From contig OZ038423.1 of assembly GCA_964036155.1 (NCBI GenBank), forward strand, positions 64,495,249 through 64,559,248: DNA of 64,000 nucleotides, in the 5' to 3' direction. The position numbers were made by a program, and so were the translations under genes. Shown here piece after piece: positions 19,628 to 32,697 of this stretch. The DNA is from Diploscapter coronatus. Taxonomy: Eukaryota; Nematoda; Chromadorea; Rhabditida; Rhabditidae. Under the pieces are notes generated by a model. The model saw nothing but the letters and a program-made list of their open reading frames with translations. It was not told the origin of the DNA and ran no database searches. Position 1 is the first letter of the stretch. Each line of letters starts with the position of its first letter.

Positions 19628-22600
19628 CTAGCATTTGACGTTGGCTGAGTCGCTCAGGTAGGCGTTGAATAGATGCAGAGAGCCGGAGGTACCGTTTAGA
19701 CGGGCTATCATGTACAACTAAAATATCGTGAATATTTGGAAATTGTCGTGCTAAATTTTAAAATTCGCGTTGCTTACTTTGGTATCACTAGGCAGTAATT
19801 CGATATAGTCATCCCCTTGCCGCCCATCGACTTTGAAACAATTTTCCAATTCTTTAGCTCCGCTGTCATTGCATACGAAAAGCAATGCATCGCCCTGATT
19901 TTTAGAAGTAATTGTTCGATGAAGATTTGAAAGAATAACCTCGAGTTGGTAATTGAAATGCAGTCTGCAGATCGTGTTCAAATGGAAAGGCGATGATTCC
20001 AGAATTGCGACTTTCTTTTCCCTGTTCAACTGAACTGATAGTCCATACTGTGAAGCCTAGATATTTCATCATCACAGTTATGCGAAAACTTTAAGAATAA
20101 TTCATATTGCCTATTCAAAAGTAGTCAACATTGGACTTGTTCAGAATTAGGATTCCGATTCTTCATATTCATGTTCATGGCATTTCTTTTAATGTAATAT
20201 CTGCAAGACTAAACTCACCCTATAAACGTCACCGTCTGGCACTTTAGCACTTTCGTAGAGACATGGATGCCCTTTCTGCTTGAAATCACAGGCCAACAGT
20301 CTGCAGACATTCGGATCTGGCTGGTCTGCTGCAGGTGGATGGAAGGATTTCGAAGAATATTGTCGAGCGGAAGTTGGACATACATTACCCTAAAATTAAG
20401 AAAGGGTGATTGATAAAATAGTGCATGATGAAAAGTCAAATAAGCATGATTATGAACTGATTTTTCGGGAGAATAAATTTGAAATCCACCCTTAGGACAA
20501 CATTGAAAAGCTTCTTTTGAATAATGAAATATTACCTGATTTATTTTCGAAAGAGCTTTCCACTCAAATGCAAGATTTTCAAGCCTACTTTTATTTTTCA
20601 AGTCTTTCAGTACGCAAATTCATATAAAAAATAAGTGAAAGAAAGTTTAACCAAAATGCATACCTTGACTTGAATATTATCGACGATGGCGAGTCCCTGG
20701 TCTTCTGCAGTGGCTCTGAGCGCGATGCGGAATGGCCTGTTGAGGGCTGGCAGATCGACGATTATGTGGCCCGTTTGCAGAGGCTGGCAGTCGAATAGAA
20801 CTGGGGTCGAGGCCTCTAGCAGACAGACCTGGAATGGGACAGAAATTGAGTTGATAAAATGAGAGGACGGAAGAGTAGGTCAGTTACTTGCAATCCTGCA
20901 GAGCCCGTGAGCCAGAGATCGAATTCAACAGTCATGGCAGTGAGGACGCAGCGAACCATCTCGGAGAAGAGCAGGGAAGAACCACCTGTTTCCAGTCGAG
21001 CCAAGGCAAATTCACCATCTGAATAATATCAAATAAATTCAAGACAATTAGCTAAATACTAAAGAGATTTCCGCAATTTGCATCTCTACCGTATCATATA
21101 GGTATAATAATTTGAAGTTTAAGAGAGATTAATTTTTCCTGACCTGGCATGACAGTGCTGCCTGTGAGCGATCTGAACTTGTTATCGTTGAGAGGCCCAT
21201 GCCCGACAGTCCATTTCGTCTCTGCAATTTCGTTGTCCTCGTACTCGCCGGAAGTCATCCAGCCCCACAAACAGGACACTCCGCGACGGGAGAAATCACA
21301 ATTTAGATCCTAAAATTGATACAACTTTGGAAGACAAGAAACAAATATACCTCGGCCCTTCTAATATTTCGATTGAGCAGAATGGAAAGCATTGGGGTAC
21401 TAACGAAATCCTGACCCAAGTCAAAGGCACTCAAGGCATCTGCAACTATCAAATTGGTTTGGAATACGACTCACAAACTACCTGTGCAGAGAGTAGCAGA
21501 GTAATTGATGCTGTCAACAATAACAACGCTGTCAGAATTTGTGTCCAAGTTCTTTATCACTCGAATCGCTAACTGAAAATAATTGTTAAAAGCTGACGTA
21601 ATACTATCAATTCTAGATCTTTGTGCATTTATATTGGACATTTTTAATTAATTACATAAAAAGGCATGTATCAAAGAAGTGAGAAGTTAAACATATTTTA
21701 GAACAAAAGTAGGCAATGAGCTTCTGCACTAAAGAATTTCTCTATTTTTCTGCATTTCTCCAAAAAAACAACATAAGTATAACCTCTTATTCTTTGCTTT
21801 TAAAATGCTCAAGTTGAAATGGAACGAACCATGAAATTCCTGGATGCTTTGTGGAATGAGACCCCTACAGGCGATGGAGAGGCCATGGAAGAGACTGTTT
21901 GACACTCGATGTCGGCACCAGACGTTGCATCGATCGCACAGGCCTGCACGTCCAGGTTACTAGATTTCCAGAGCCTGAAAAATCACTCTAAATCAGATGT
22001 ATCATGCAAGAGGCAATGATGAAAAGTTTCCAGATGAAAATATAAAGCAAAAAATAAATTTTATAATCTTCTGTTAAAGTACTCGAGATTCCAATGCACA
22101 AAAAAACGAATAAACTAATTTTAAACTTTTGCTAAAACCATGAGGCAATGAATGATCTATAAAGTTCAGAAATACTTTGAAATTAAGAAAAAACTACCTG
22201 AATGTGAGCATATTCTCAGTCATGCTTTGACAGTCAATCACATCTGATCGAAGATAGTCGAAAGGAGGCTGAATTGGATTGAGTTTGAAAATTATAAATC
22301 TTAGCTTTTTCTCACTTTCGTTCCTTGCTCCATATAATAAATTGCATATGCACTTCTTGGTGAAATTTGCGTTCCAGTCAAATTGTAGATGAGCTCTTTC
22401 GGAAGGACAGAGGAAGATCTTTTCCAATGCTAAAGAACAAATCGATTCGCACCGTTAAAAATAAGTATTTGTTGTAATATATTTGCTAGTTATCGTTGAA
22501 ATAGATACTTCACGTTTTCTTTAGATATCAAGATTACAGAATTTTCGGACATTATGGTCTTAAAAATAATTTAATTTATGTTTTGACTGTTAGATATTTC

Positions 22601-24793
22601 TCGAACATAGTTTCCAGTGCTAAACTTTCGCACTCTTACGGTTCTGTCAGTAAATGTCGAACGTAAATGTCGAGTAAAAGAAACACAAAAGCTAACCTGC
22701 ATTCCCGCGCCTCTCCACCTACAAGTCGCCCCAAAATTCTCGCAATTCAAATCGGCCGCACTCGAGATCGATCGACCTTCTGCTGAAGTCGCTAGCGGCT
22801 CGCTGTGGAAGCCCTGGCCAAGGTCAACTGAATCAAAGCAGCTAACTTGGGAAAAGTATAACAGGGGACACATGAGAATATGCAATCTTAAGAAAGCACA
22901 CACACACACAAGTTCCTCGTTTTCAAAACTCTCGCAGTAAAACCTCATAAATTTTCAAAATGGAAGAGTGAATAAACTAGATGCATCTTTCAAAAATTAG
23001 TCATTCACAAAAATAATGTTCGCGGTTCATTTTTTCGTAAACCGAACTGAACCTCGAGCATCCCCGGTCATTCAAACGGATGACTCACTTGCAACATTGC
23101 ACAATTCAGCATTGTAGAGAATGTTGTCGATCATCACAAACGAGCCTTCCTTGTTCGCCATGTCGAATGCCCGGATTCCCAGTCTGAAACAATGTTGAGA
23201 TTATAGTTGTTTAGAAAACGTCGTAGTAAAAACGGAAATTCTACACTAGCAAAATATCTATCATTTTTCGAGTGAAATAAATCAATTTCAGCATCAAAAA
23301 TATGCTTATCTTCAATAAATGTTGTTTCAGTCAAATTAAGTGAAAGTTCGTGTGTTGAAAAAATCGAGAGAGAGGCACAGGAAATTGCGTACCCACTCTT
23401 TCCATTATCCCCCGCTGACTTTTTGTTTGGCACTCTGCCTCCCTCTGCGCATAGTCATGACGCGCATTTCTCGCAAGGCGCTCTTTAACACACGAACTGT
23501 CACTTCATTTGACCGATACAATAACGAACATTTTTTCACTCATTTTGAAACACTGACAAGTACCTGAACGGTGTTTCCCTTGGTGAAATTTCTGCGTGAC
23601 ATCCCTCAGAATTCAGCTGGAACATGCCTAAATTGATTGCATATATCAGATTCCTGTTTCCTGCTAAATTACCGCAATTGACATAGGGCTTTTCGTAGGC
23701 AATCTTATAACCTCCCCTCGGATTGTCCTCAAGCAGAACAACTTCCACACGCGCTCCGTTGTAAACCCAATACCTGAAAGGGGGAAGGAAATCCATAAAA
23801 GGAAGCAACAGAAAGGAGTGAAATTACGTGAAAGTGAAATTTCCGACGCCCTTCTGGCAGGGAATGGGAGACGAGTAGAAGATGGCGTGCTGTTCCTCTG
23901 ATTTCTTGTCCCCGGTAAGGAGCAACCGTTCTCCTAAACAAACTATTAGACAAATCAAAGAGAAAACTTTATCTAAAGAAGTAGATCTTACAAGGGAGTT
24001 TTTTTTCAAACTCATCAAATTGAAGTTGGCAAATTGTCGTTTGAACGAATTTGATCTGTTTGTTTGATGATGAAGACATTGCGCGAATTGGGAAAAATGC
24101 ATGTTCGACTTCATTTCATTTTGATGAAAAATATGTAAAGTTGAAGATGAGTTTAAAGTGGAGCTGAGAGTCATAGCAAGTGATCAGAGTAAATTTGTAA
24201 GATTTCGAATGATAAATAGCTATCGTGTTCGCCGCTCGAAATCGATGCTGGAAAGAGCGCGTTCTAATAAGAAATGGATGCTAACTCTTCTATCGCTCGC
24301 TATTCGGGAGAAAGCAGAAAGGGGAAACATTCGTTTTGCATTGTAACGCGCTCTTTCCGGCATCGAATTCTAGCGACGAGCACGGTAGTTATTTTTTTCT
24401 CGCAAAACCACCAACCTTGTGCAACATTTGTGGGTCCAGGTCCGACTTTCAGAGGCGGGAATTCAGTGTAGTCGGTCTTCTCGAAGAGAAAGAAGTCAGT
24501 GGAATCGAGTCGAGCCCTGGGTTCCATATTCTTCCACATGCACTGGGAGGGCTTCGCGAAGTTGCAATTCAAATCCGCTGAGTGTCGAATCGGAGTGTTG
24601 GAAAATGCTGCGATCTCGATGTTTTTACATGTGAAACTTCTTTCATACCGTTAGCTTCGAGACCGTTGCGCATCCACTCGATGCCGAGGTACTCCTTCAG
24701 TTTTTCTCTTTCCACATCGTACCCAGGAAGGCAGCCAAATGATGATTGAATTTGAATGAAACACAGACCAAAAAGCAGAAGAATTCGATGCAT
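19628..24793 (-). CDS. Secreted protein with four MAM-type repeats
   Basis: Nineteen exons (24793-24649, 24577-24416, 23933-23828, 23773-23673, 23627-23564, 23183-23089, 22845-22697, 22429-22316, 22268-22198, 21974-21830, 21572-21482, 21439-21351, 21309-21144, 21018-20888, 20828-20664, 20389-20219, 20056-19940, 19894-19778, 19717-19628) close to 762 codons. A signal peptide (MHRILLLFGLCFIQIQSSFG) is followed by repeated units that open with DLNCNF, DLNCEN, DLNCDF and LLACDFKQ plus a near C-x-W/Y. They close with FVMIDNILYNAELC, VVIVDSINYSATLC and LAIVDNIQVK, the usual MAM ending. MAM domains mediate extracellular adhesion. No transmembrane segment or protease domain is seen, so it is probably secreted matrix or cuticle-associated. 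The fourth repeat is the most diverged. An AG acceptor lies 4 nt before the ATG, a likely trans-splice site. Confidence 0.82.
24228..24379. repeat. Foldback element in the MAM gene intron
   Basis: The arms (CGCTCGAAATCGATGCTGGA then AAGAGCGCGTT, and AACGCGCTCTTTCCGGCATC on the right) are inverted copies about 35 bp long with few mismatches. The roughly 80-bp centre has no coding capacity. It lies in the intron after exon 24577-24416. Confidence 0.65.
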
Positions 24794-27198
24794 CGAGCTG
24801 GAAATTAATGCAAAATAATGGGTAAGGATAATTTGAAAACGATCATTCCCGAAATAATAGAAACTCACTTCCAACACACTTATATTTTAACGTTTCGGAA
24901 TCGTGGTATTGATTTTTTCAAAACGTTTTTTTCGCAAATTCACGAACCATGAAAATGCGATAATATTTGCTTGGAAGGGTGCCATGTTGCTAATGAACGT
25001 GCGAATGGAACAAATTAGCAGATGACTGTTCTGTTTGCTAACAGATAAATCGATGAGAATGACTTACCCTCGATTCTGCCATAGCGGTTGCATCACCGCA
25101 GGTCAATTTGCTTCAAGGGTGACGGTATGATCGAATGAGGGGACGAATTGAGAGGATGATGACAGACTGACTGTTACCTAGCTTACTATCAGGGAAAGTG
25201 CCACTTGTCGAAGAGATCCGATTCCGGGCAGAAATGCAGAGAGGCAGAGACAGAGACAGGGATTAGATCATTGAGAGGAGATATCTGCAATTGGGATGAT
25301 AACGGAAAGGAGGGGATAAACAAGATATCCGATTGACGATTGACTGGAGATGGACACATGAAAGTGAGAAGTGAGAAGAGGGAAAAGCATAGGGTTTGGC
25401 AGTCGATTGGGAGAAGAGACAAAGAATAGGACAAAGACGAAAAGCCGGGAATGGAATGAAAAGATGAGTTGTGTTCAAAAGAAGACACATACACAAACGA
25501 CATACCATAATTGGCAATTATTGAATCGAACAGAGAACAGAGGAATCGAGACAACAAGACGATGCAAATCGACTGAACATCCATCCAGAAACGGACAGGG
25601 GGGATGCATGTGGAAGTATTGGAAATGTCAAGTGCCTAAGTCAACCAAGTCATAAATGTTACCTTTTCGATTAGCGCTGCATAGCCCATGAAAGACAAGT
25701 GTCCCTTCCTTCCTCCTTCACTTTTCTGTTAGCCGCTTCATCACTCTTACATCTTCTCTATTTCTCTCCGTGAAGGTCAAAACGATTTCATCAATTTGAA
25801 TCATCTGAATATCGGATTCTGATACTGAAATTAGTGCATCGGAATCATCAAGTTTTACTATTGAATGAGTGAAAATCGTTACCCACCGACAGCGTCGACA
25901 GAGCGGTTGCATGGTATGAAGACTGGCAGAATGGCAGTGAAAAGAATCTCGATGACCCACCAACTCGCTATCTGCAAAATCCATAACCCATTGGTGAGCG
26001 CGTAAATAAGAATGACGTCGTTGAGATTGTCAGATAGGCATGCAAATCTGAAGAGTACTTAAAACAATAGTTGATCGAATCAAATTATAAGAACTTTCTG
26101 TCAGCATCAAGAACATTGTCTCATTCGTGATAGGAGCAAGATGATCAACAGCCGGATGATCACAAAAATTAACGAAATTCCGTCAGCTTCAATACCGGAA
26201 TACCGCCACCGAGATCAGGATTCGTCATTTCGAGGCTCACGAGAGAGGAGGAAATTGAAGCCGAAGAAGACAAAGTCGGGTCGGGAGAGAAGACGAACAA
26301 GCATAAGGGTGATCCCACCAAGGGCACGAGGGAAGCTGTTACCAAAACTGAGTGGAAAATGGTAGCAATAAAGGAACAGAGGAGTAGTTTGAATCTTCGA
26401 ATAAAATCTCTCGGAAGTTATGAACCAAAATTTTCGTACTGGTTCTGAAACCGGATTTTGCGATCTTGGAAGATTAAAATACCGATTGAATACGGTGTTT
26501 AAATTCTTGGGTTCAGTACTATATCTGATCTTCAAGGATAAATTAAATCAGAATTAGCATTTTGAAAAATTTTGGAAAGATCGTGAAGAATTTCTTCCTC
26601 CTTAATTCTCAATTTTCATTTTCTTTTCCCCTTTTAAAATAAGCACTGATACAGAGAATGGCTTATTTTAAATGTTAACTGGAACCGTAAAGATATCTAT
26701 ACAAATCAACACATCAATCAAGGCAAATATCTAGATTTTGAATATCTGCAATGGTCACAGATTTTGTGATTGGAAAAGAAGCCACACTCTGTTAGATAAT
26801 TGACAATTAACTTTGAAAAAGAAAGAAAATAATTTAATATTTAAAAATACAATTGATGAAATTCAACAAATATAAATTTGGATCAAGTTTATTTTATAAT
26901 GATTTGCAAAATTTGATACAGATCAATTAGATACAAGCAAACACGATTGAGATCATCAGCTAACCCAGTTGAATGGTTGAATTAATTTAATTGTCGTGAA
27001 ATGATCAAACATCTCCCAACTCTCCCTAAGAACTACCCAACTACCCTACTCTGTCTCTATGCTCTATACTCTATGGCTCTATGCTACTAGAATCTCTCGT
27101 AAATCTACACCTCGTATAGTTCAAAACTCTCCATTAAATTAAGTATTCTCAATAGATTATAAAAGTCAGTAAAACTTAAAAGCTAAAACATTAATTGA
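24794..27198. other. Gene-free stretch between the MAM gene and the MCRIP-like gene
   Basis: About 2.4 kb with long purine- or pyrimidine-biased tracts, for example 25200-25600. Frames up to 131 codons follow this base bias and resemble nothing. The left part should hold the MAM gene promoter, and the right end the 3' UTR of the gene at 27199. Confidence 0.45.
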
Positions 27199-30100
27199 CT
27201 AGAAAAGTGCGTATTTGGGGTCGATGTTGACTTCCTTGAGGATCTTCTCGGCTAAGTAACGATTGATGTTGAATGGCTGGAAGTGAGGAGTGCCACCAGA
27301 GCCATCAGCCAATGCCTGAGGGGTGAAGTGGATAATCGAGCCGTCTTCCTCGCCCGTCAATGTCTCGTTAAATGTTCGCCACGCTGAAAATCGATCATGA
27401 TCATAAAATGAGAATAAGAGTTCAAAGATATGCCAAACTTTTCATAAATTTTATGCAAGAAGAAAGATAGGATGTCGTATTTTGTATAGATGTCATATAT
27501 TACGTTTTCTTAATTATCTTTATTTTTGAAATCTCTGCCTACACATTTCCGGTTTCAGTTACTAAAGAAAAAGGTAGAAAAATGTGAGAAATGATGAATT
27601 ATCACAATTCTATATCATCTTGGGAGGAAAATCGATGAGATGTTTTGAACAGCATATTCTAACTGCCTTAATTTCTGTTAGCAATTTTCACTCAGATCTT
27701 CGAGAAGTAAGCCAAATTTATATCCTTTAAGAAATTACAATATAGTCAAGAAACAATATCCTCATACTGAAATTTTTTGTACATTCGCACTCGAATCGCA
27801 CCATAATCTCATCGCGTCATGATTGCATGCTTGTGATGGCTATTAAATCGGTCATGGCATGATCAAATCAAAGAAAATTGAAAAAAGAAGGCATGTGTTG
27901 TGATACTCCGGAGAAAAACGCTGATGACCATTCTTCGACTTATGCCCAGAAGGCTATAGCGTATCGTGTGGTAATGATAAAGTTGATTCTTCAATTTTCC
28001 CCATTGCCGATGTTTACATTTTCTTCCAACCTTTCGACTTTTTCCCCTCAATCAGCTTCGGATATTATCAGTCTCGAGTGATTTTTCAAACGAACATCGA
28101 AAGAGGAAAAGATGGGAAAAAGAATGAGAGAAACGTGCGAGATGAAAGGGGGAAAGAGGCAAAGGGACAAAAAGCATGGCAGACACGCGGTGGCGATTGC
28201 GTTGGAACCGAGTGGGCTTATCATCGTGTCATCTGCTCTGTCTGTCTGTCACCTCTCAGTTCTCTCGGCTATTTTCGCTACCTCCAAAGAACTTCTACAT
28301 TTCATACTTCACCATTGGAATTGATCCCCTAAATGACGAGATAAAAGAAAGCAAAAGGGTATTGGGATAGTTGAGATAAGAAGGAGTGTAGGTAATCTGA
28401 TAGCCATAGTCAAAGGACAGGGCAAAGGGAGCAGAGCAGCAGATAGGATTCCTTTCTGCAGGCATATGCAGCAGCAAGGCATCGAAATCGATTGATCCTC
28501 TGCTTGTATGAAGCAAGTTAGTTCGAGTGCACGAGCACGCGACGATAACGTAATATCAATGATCCTCAATCACTCACCATTCACCGCACATTAGCTCTCG
28601 CTTCTGCATGAAACAAGCATTGTTTGGGTTGCAGAAAAAACAAGTTCTAGATGATGTTTGAAATAACTCGTTCAGAGATTATTGACCCAATAAATCAACG
28701 AGGCTATTTTCCTGTCTACGATAGAAAATTCAAGACTAACACTCGTTTGCTTGTTGACAACATCAGACAAACAGAATAGCGACCTCATAAATCTATCTGA
28801 TCATTTTATTTTCTCTTCAATCACCTGGCAGAGGCTATCGATAGCATCATTCGATTCTTTGAACAAAGGGACTTTCACTCGAAATTCAATGAACAAATTA
28901 ATGATTGCAAGAAAATCCAAACACTTCGTCTCATCATTTATTTTCAAGGTTATCGATGTGATTTGCTGATTTTTGCCTATTGCCTGCAAAATAATTATAA
29001 CTTGGATGGAGAAGTCAAAAACAGTAGTCAGGCAGGCAGGAAATAATGCCATCAATCGATAATCTGCATATCAACTCTGTGTCTGTTATGAGCACTCTCC
29101 CGTAGCCACTCTGCACTCCAATCGTAAAGTATTTGCCTCTTCTCTCTCCGTCCTTCTTCCCTTTCTGCTTCTAGTCTCATCTTCTCTCCAATTTTCACTA
29201 CACACACGAGTTCAAGAAGTCAAAGGACACAAGGCAGAAATGCAGAAAGATAGATAGCAGGTGCATAGAGATAGCGCACGAATGAGAGGGTATGGTGAAA
29301 GAGGAACAGAAAAAGCTTGGAAATGGTCGGCCCAATTGCTGATCGTGGTGCAATAAAATTTAATATAACATGTAAAAGGAAAAGAGACTGACCGTGGTGC
29401 ATGAATTCGAGGTGTTCCTCGACTTGGGGAGAGGCGGGCGTGGATGGGGGCGTGATCGAGACGTCCCCTCGACGCTTGTGCTTCAGCATGAAGAACGGTA
29501 GTCGGCTGAAAATGAAAATGATAGTTTTCAGAAGAAAAATATTGATCAATTCAAGGTTGAATTTTTTCATGAATTGGTCAGTTTGAAGGAAAAAATGATT
29601 AGAACAAAGAAGTGTTATAAGTTTGTTCAGAAAATTTTTGAAATGAAAAATAAATTTTTAAAAATTCTCAAACTTACATCTCCTCATCGCTGCTGTCTTC
29701 CGACGAGCCTTTTGATGCTGAAATTGTCGCAGTCACTTCATTATCTCAAAGAAGGAATGGCTTACAAAGAGGTGGAGTGAGAGGGCCTCCACTCGAAGAA
29801 TTGTGGCAGCAGCATTTAGGAGTGGAGCTGCCAGAGCCGGGAACAGACGAGTCGCTGCAGGACGAGGAGGAGGACAGTAGCAGCAGAGAGTAGCAGAATT
29901 TGCCCTGGATGTAGAACGACGGTAGCAACGTACGGCACACTGATCCTGACGAATTACCCGCACGGAACTGCAATACATCGATAAATTGGATAGCCGACAA
30001 AATGGTGTTATTCGAAAATCTTGCAACCGCACAACTTGAAGAAATGGTAGTATGCAAAAGTGAACTTTCCACTACCGTCCCTAGCCTAACATATAGTTTC

Positions 30101-30389
30101 GTCAAGTTGCGGGGTTTCGAGATTTCCAAATATCCGGAAAAATTATATACGAGGATATGGGAAAAAAATCTGGACGGAAACGGTAATCCGATTTTTTGAA
30201 AAATAGTAGAAATAGGTTTTAAAAATTTTGAAAGTGGAAACGAGCGGAAAAGTCCACAAGATTTTGTTTCACAAAAGATTTAGGAAAGAACTACTTCTTC
30301 TCCTAGTTCTATTTTTCATAAAAAACAAAAAAAGTAAAACTTGTGAAAAGAAGACTTCGGGGAACAGAAATCAGACTAACCTTGTACAT
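27199..30389 (-). CDS. Small disordered protein, possible MCRIP (FAM195) family member
   Basis: Five exons (30389-30381, 29967-29766, 29717-29678, 29505-29393, 27383-27199) give 182 codons. The start is MYK, directly at an exon end, in frame with FRAGNSSGSVC. The N-terminal half is Ser/Cys-rich. A basic MLKHKRRGD patch then precedes TPPSTPASPQ. The core EEHLEFMHHAWRTFNETL and the later FQPFNINRYLAEKIL align in pattern with MCRIP proteins (EENVRF...AW, then F-x-P-I and a terminal helix). MCRIPs bind the CtBP co-repressor and DDX6 in vertebrates. Similarity is weak and read by eye, so function is inference. A 2-kb intron separates the last two exons, and an upstream exon (30588-30390) looks like 5' UTR. 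Confidence 0.5.
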
Positions 30390-31957
30390 CACCGGTTAAA
30401 GCCTCAATTGCGAGTGTGTGGATCGACCGATGCAGAAATGCAGAGGACAACAACGAAATCCCCACGAATTGCACAGCCCGAAGTGGAAATATCGAGTCAG
30501 GTCGGGGCAGAAAGGATTGCGTCACTCTCTGATAAGTGATCCGTAAACGCCGAGTGAGAGGGGAGGGGGGAAGAAAGGAGTTCTGAAACAAAAAAGAGTC
30601 TATGAACTAAACACGGGGCAAGCTATCGATAATTGGAAGAAGAAAGAGGGAATGGTTCGCGGAAGAAGGCAAACAGAAGATGAGAGGATTTGAGGAAAGG
30701 AGAAAATAGAGAAGAGCAATGACAGAAGGACAGCGAGGAGACAGCGAGAAGCCTGTCAAATTTACACATGCGAATGACTGCCTGCTGATTGAATGACTGA
30801 AAGACTGACTGCAGGACGCCCCTTGACTCCTCTCTACCTGTCTGTCTATCTCTGTTCTATCTTATTGCCATGCCCCTCCCTTCTCTCTCGCCCTCTCGTT
30901 CTCTCACTATCTCATCGCTAACCACTTGGACATAGAGTTGATCTGTTAGTGATAAATTGCAGGAATAGTCAGGTGAAGAGGAATAGGCGGAACCACTAGC
31001 CAAATCTAGCAACAACGATATTTCAGCCATCTGAAAATTATGCATGCACAATCAGAAAAGAGCGCATATTTAATTTGCCACTATATATTGCGATGCAAAA
31101 CTAGGCTAATCTCCAATGTACATAATAATTGATTTTCTAACCATTATTTGCATTAGGCAGGGTGGTCCATCTTTTAAGTTGATCTTCATGAGTTTTTTTC
31201 TTTTGAAATGCAAAACTTGCAGAGTTAAAGATTTCGTCTTTAATATTGGCTCAAATTGGTTCAAAATCATTCTGATCAAGTGATAGGTTGAAATTCGGAC
31301 TGTTAAATCGGAAAAATCTGCTTTCAGATTATTCAAAATTCATATTCATATCATTTATACTTTCAATTATTACATTTACTCAAAATATGTCATGAATCTA
31401 TCTATTCTATGAAAGAAACATCAGATCTTTGAATTTGACGAAGGGATTGCCTTCTTCTACAAAATCATTTAAACTTTACAACAAAAAAGCTACAATTTTA
31501 TTGTCTTACGAAATGAAATACTTGCTAGAAATAGTATTTAACATCTTCATTTGAAATAAATGTAATAAATAATAAAAACGAATAAAAATGACTGAAACTC
31601 GGACACGACACTCGCAGCACGAAAATGATGGAATTGAGATGGGCAAATGAATGAGGAAACTAGATGAATTGATAAGAAATAAGGAGAGAGGAATTAGAAC
31701 AAGGAAGGAAGAGAACTGGAGCTGAAGCTCTGAAGTATGGAGGGCACAGAGCGACACGACAGACTAGGCGATTGATCGAGATCACAATTGAGATTGGATT
31801 GAAGATTTGAGATAGAATTAGAGATGGAAATCGGGGTCTTGGTCAGCGATGACGCTGGATGTGGTGGATCTGGAATGATAGGTAGACTGATGCATTGTTA
31901 AATGTCCAGCACAAATTACAGATCTTAGATGTTATTTAAGAAGGCGGGTTGATCGAT
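30390..31957. other. 5' region of the MCRIP-like gene and 3' flank of the neuropeptide gene
   Basis: 30390-30588 is probably a non-coding exon (acceptor TTTCAG at 30589, donor GTTAGT after 30381). A minus-strand frame beginning MAEISLLLDLASGSAYSSS (about 31029) ends near a GTTAGC donor at about 30922. It could be an alternative first exon, but the downstream phase does not fit the 182-codon frame. Otherwise there are GA-rich tracts and no recognised gene. Confidence 0.4.
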
Positions 31958-32697
31958 TTATTTGCCGAAACTCAGCACGTCGCGATCGAACTAAAAATTT
32001 CTCGCTGAATTTTTAGATTTATTGTTGTTGGGTTATGAAAAAATATTGTTAGTCAGATTATTATTTTCAATGCGTTATCATTTTAAATTTATATGTTCCC
32101 TAACTGGATATTATTTTCGAAAATCTTACATCTGCTCGCTTTCCAAAGCTCATCACATCTCTATCGAAATTTGACGAACGCTTACCGAAGGACATAATAT
32201 CGTACGAATAAGGCTGAAATGGTAATTCATAGGTTTCATAGCAAAATTATAAATCGTTTCCAAATATTGTACTTTATTATCCATTAAAAGTTTTTTTGCA
32301 AACGTCGGCCTCCTTTAATGTTTTAATGGGCATCTTTCAGAAAGAAATTGACAATACGGAAGTGCAGTGCTCAAAAATATATTGACTGAACGTCGACATA
32401 TAGCTCAATTAGTTCATAGACTTCAATGTACATCGATGATTCCATAAATTATGCATGATCAATAATAAATCCGCTTACTGATCGTTTTCCAAATGACAAT
32501 ACATTTCTATCGAAATCACTCGCTCTTTTTCCGAATGATAGAACATTTCTCTCGAAATCCTCTCGTTTCATTTGTCGTGGATCTGAATTTTCAGATTTTT
32601 CTTCAGACTTTTTTTTTTCTTTTAAATCCCTACATTTTGCGGCCACTATAGCTATCAGCGCTCCTAGCAAAGAGAAGAAAATAACGGTCCGACTCAT
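31958..32697 (-). CDS. nlp-13: Neuropeptide precursor, NLP-13-like (five -SFGamide peptides)
   Basis: Three exons (32697-32479, 32213-32130, 31990-31958) give 111 codons. The signal peptide is MSRTVIFFSLLGALIAIVAA. A Lys/Glu-rich spacer ends in MKR, then five peptides follow separated by KR. They are EDFERNVLSFG, ASDFDRNVLSFG, SPYSYDIMSFG, SSNFDRDVMSFG and ADFDRDVLSFG; the last ends in GK-stop. Each glycine is an amidation donor. The (F/Y)-x-R-x-(I/V)-(M/L)-(S/A)-F-G-K-R pattern matches C. elegans NLP-13 peptides. Processing would be by proprotein convertase and amidating enzymes in neurons. The phase-0 introns and conserved KR sites make the model firm. An acceptor TTTCAG lies 20 nt before the ATG. 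Confidence 0.88.

Noticed and set aside
25189..25655. Overlapping open frames up to 131 codons on both strands
   Set aside because: Base-composition artefacts of a long purine-rich stretch; no conserved motif and no splice signals.
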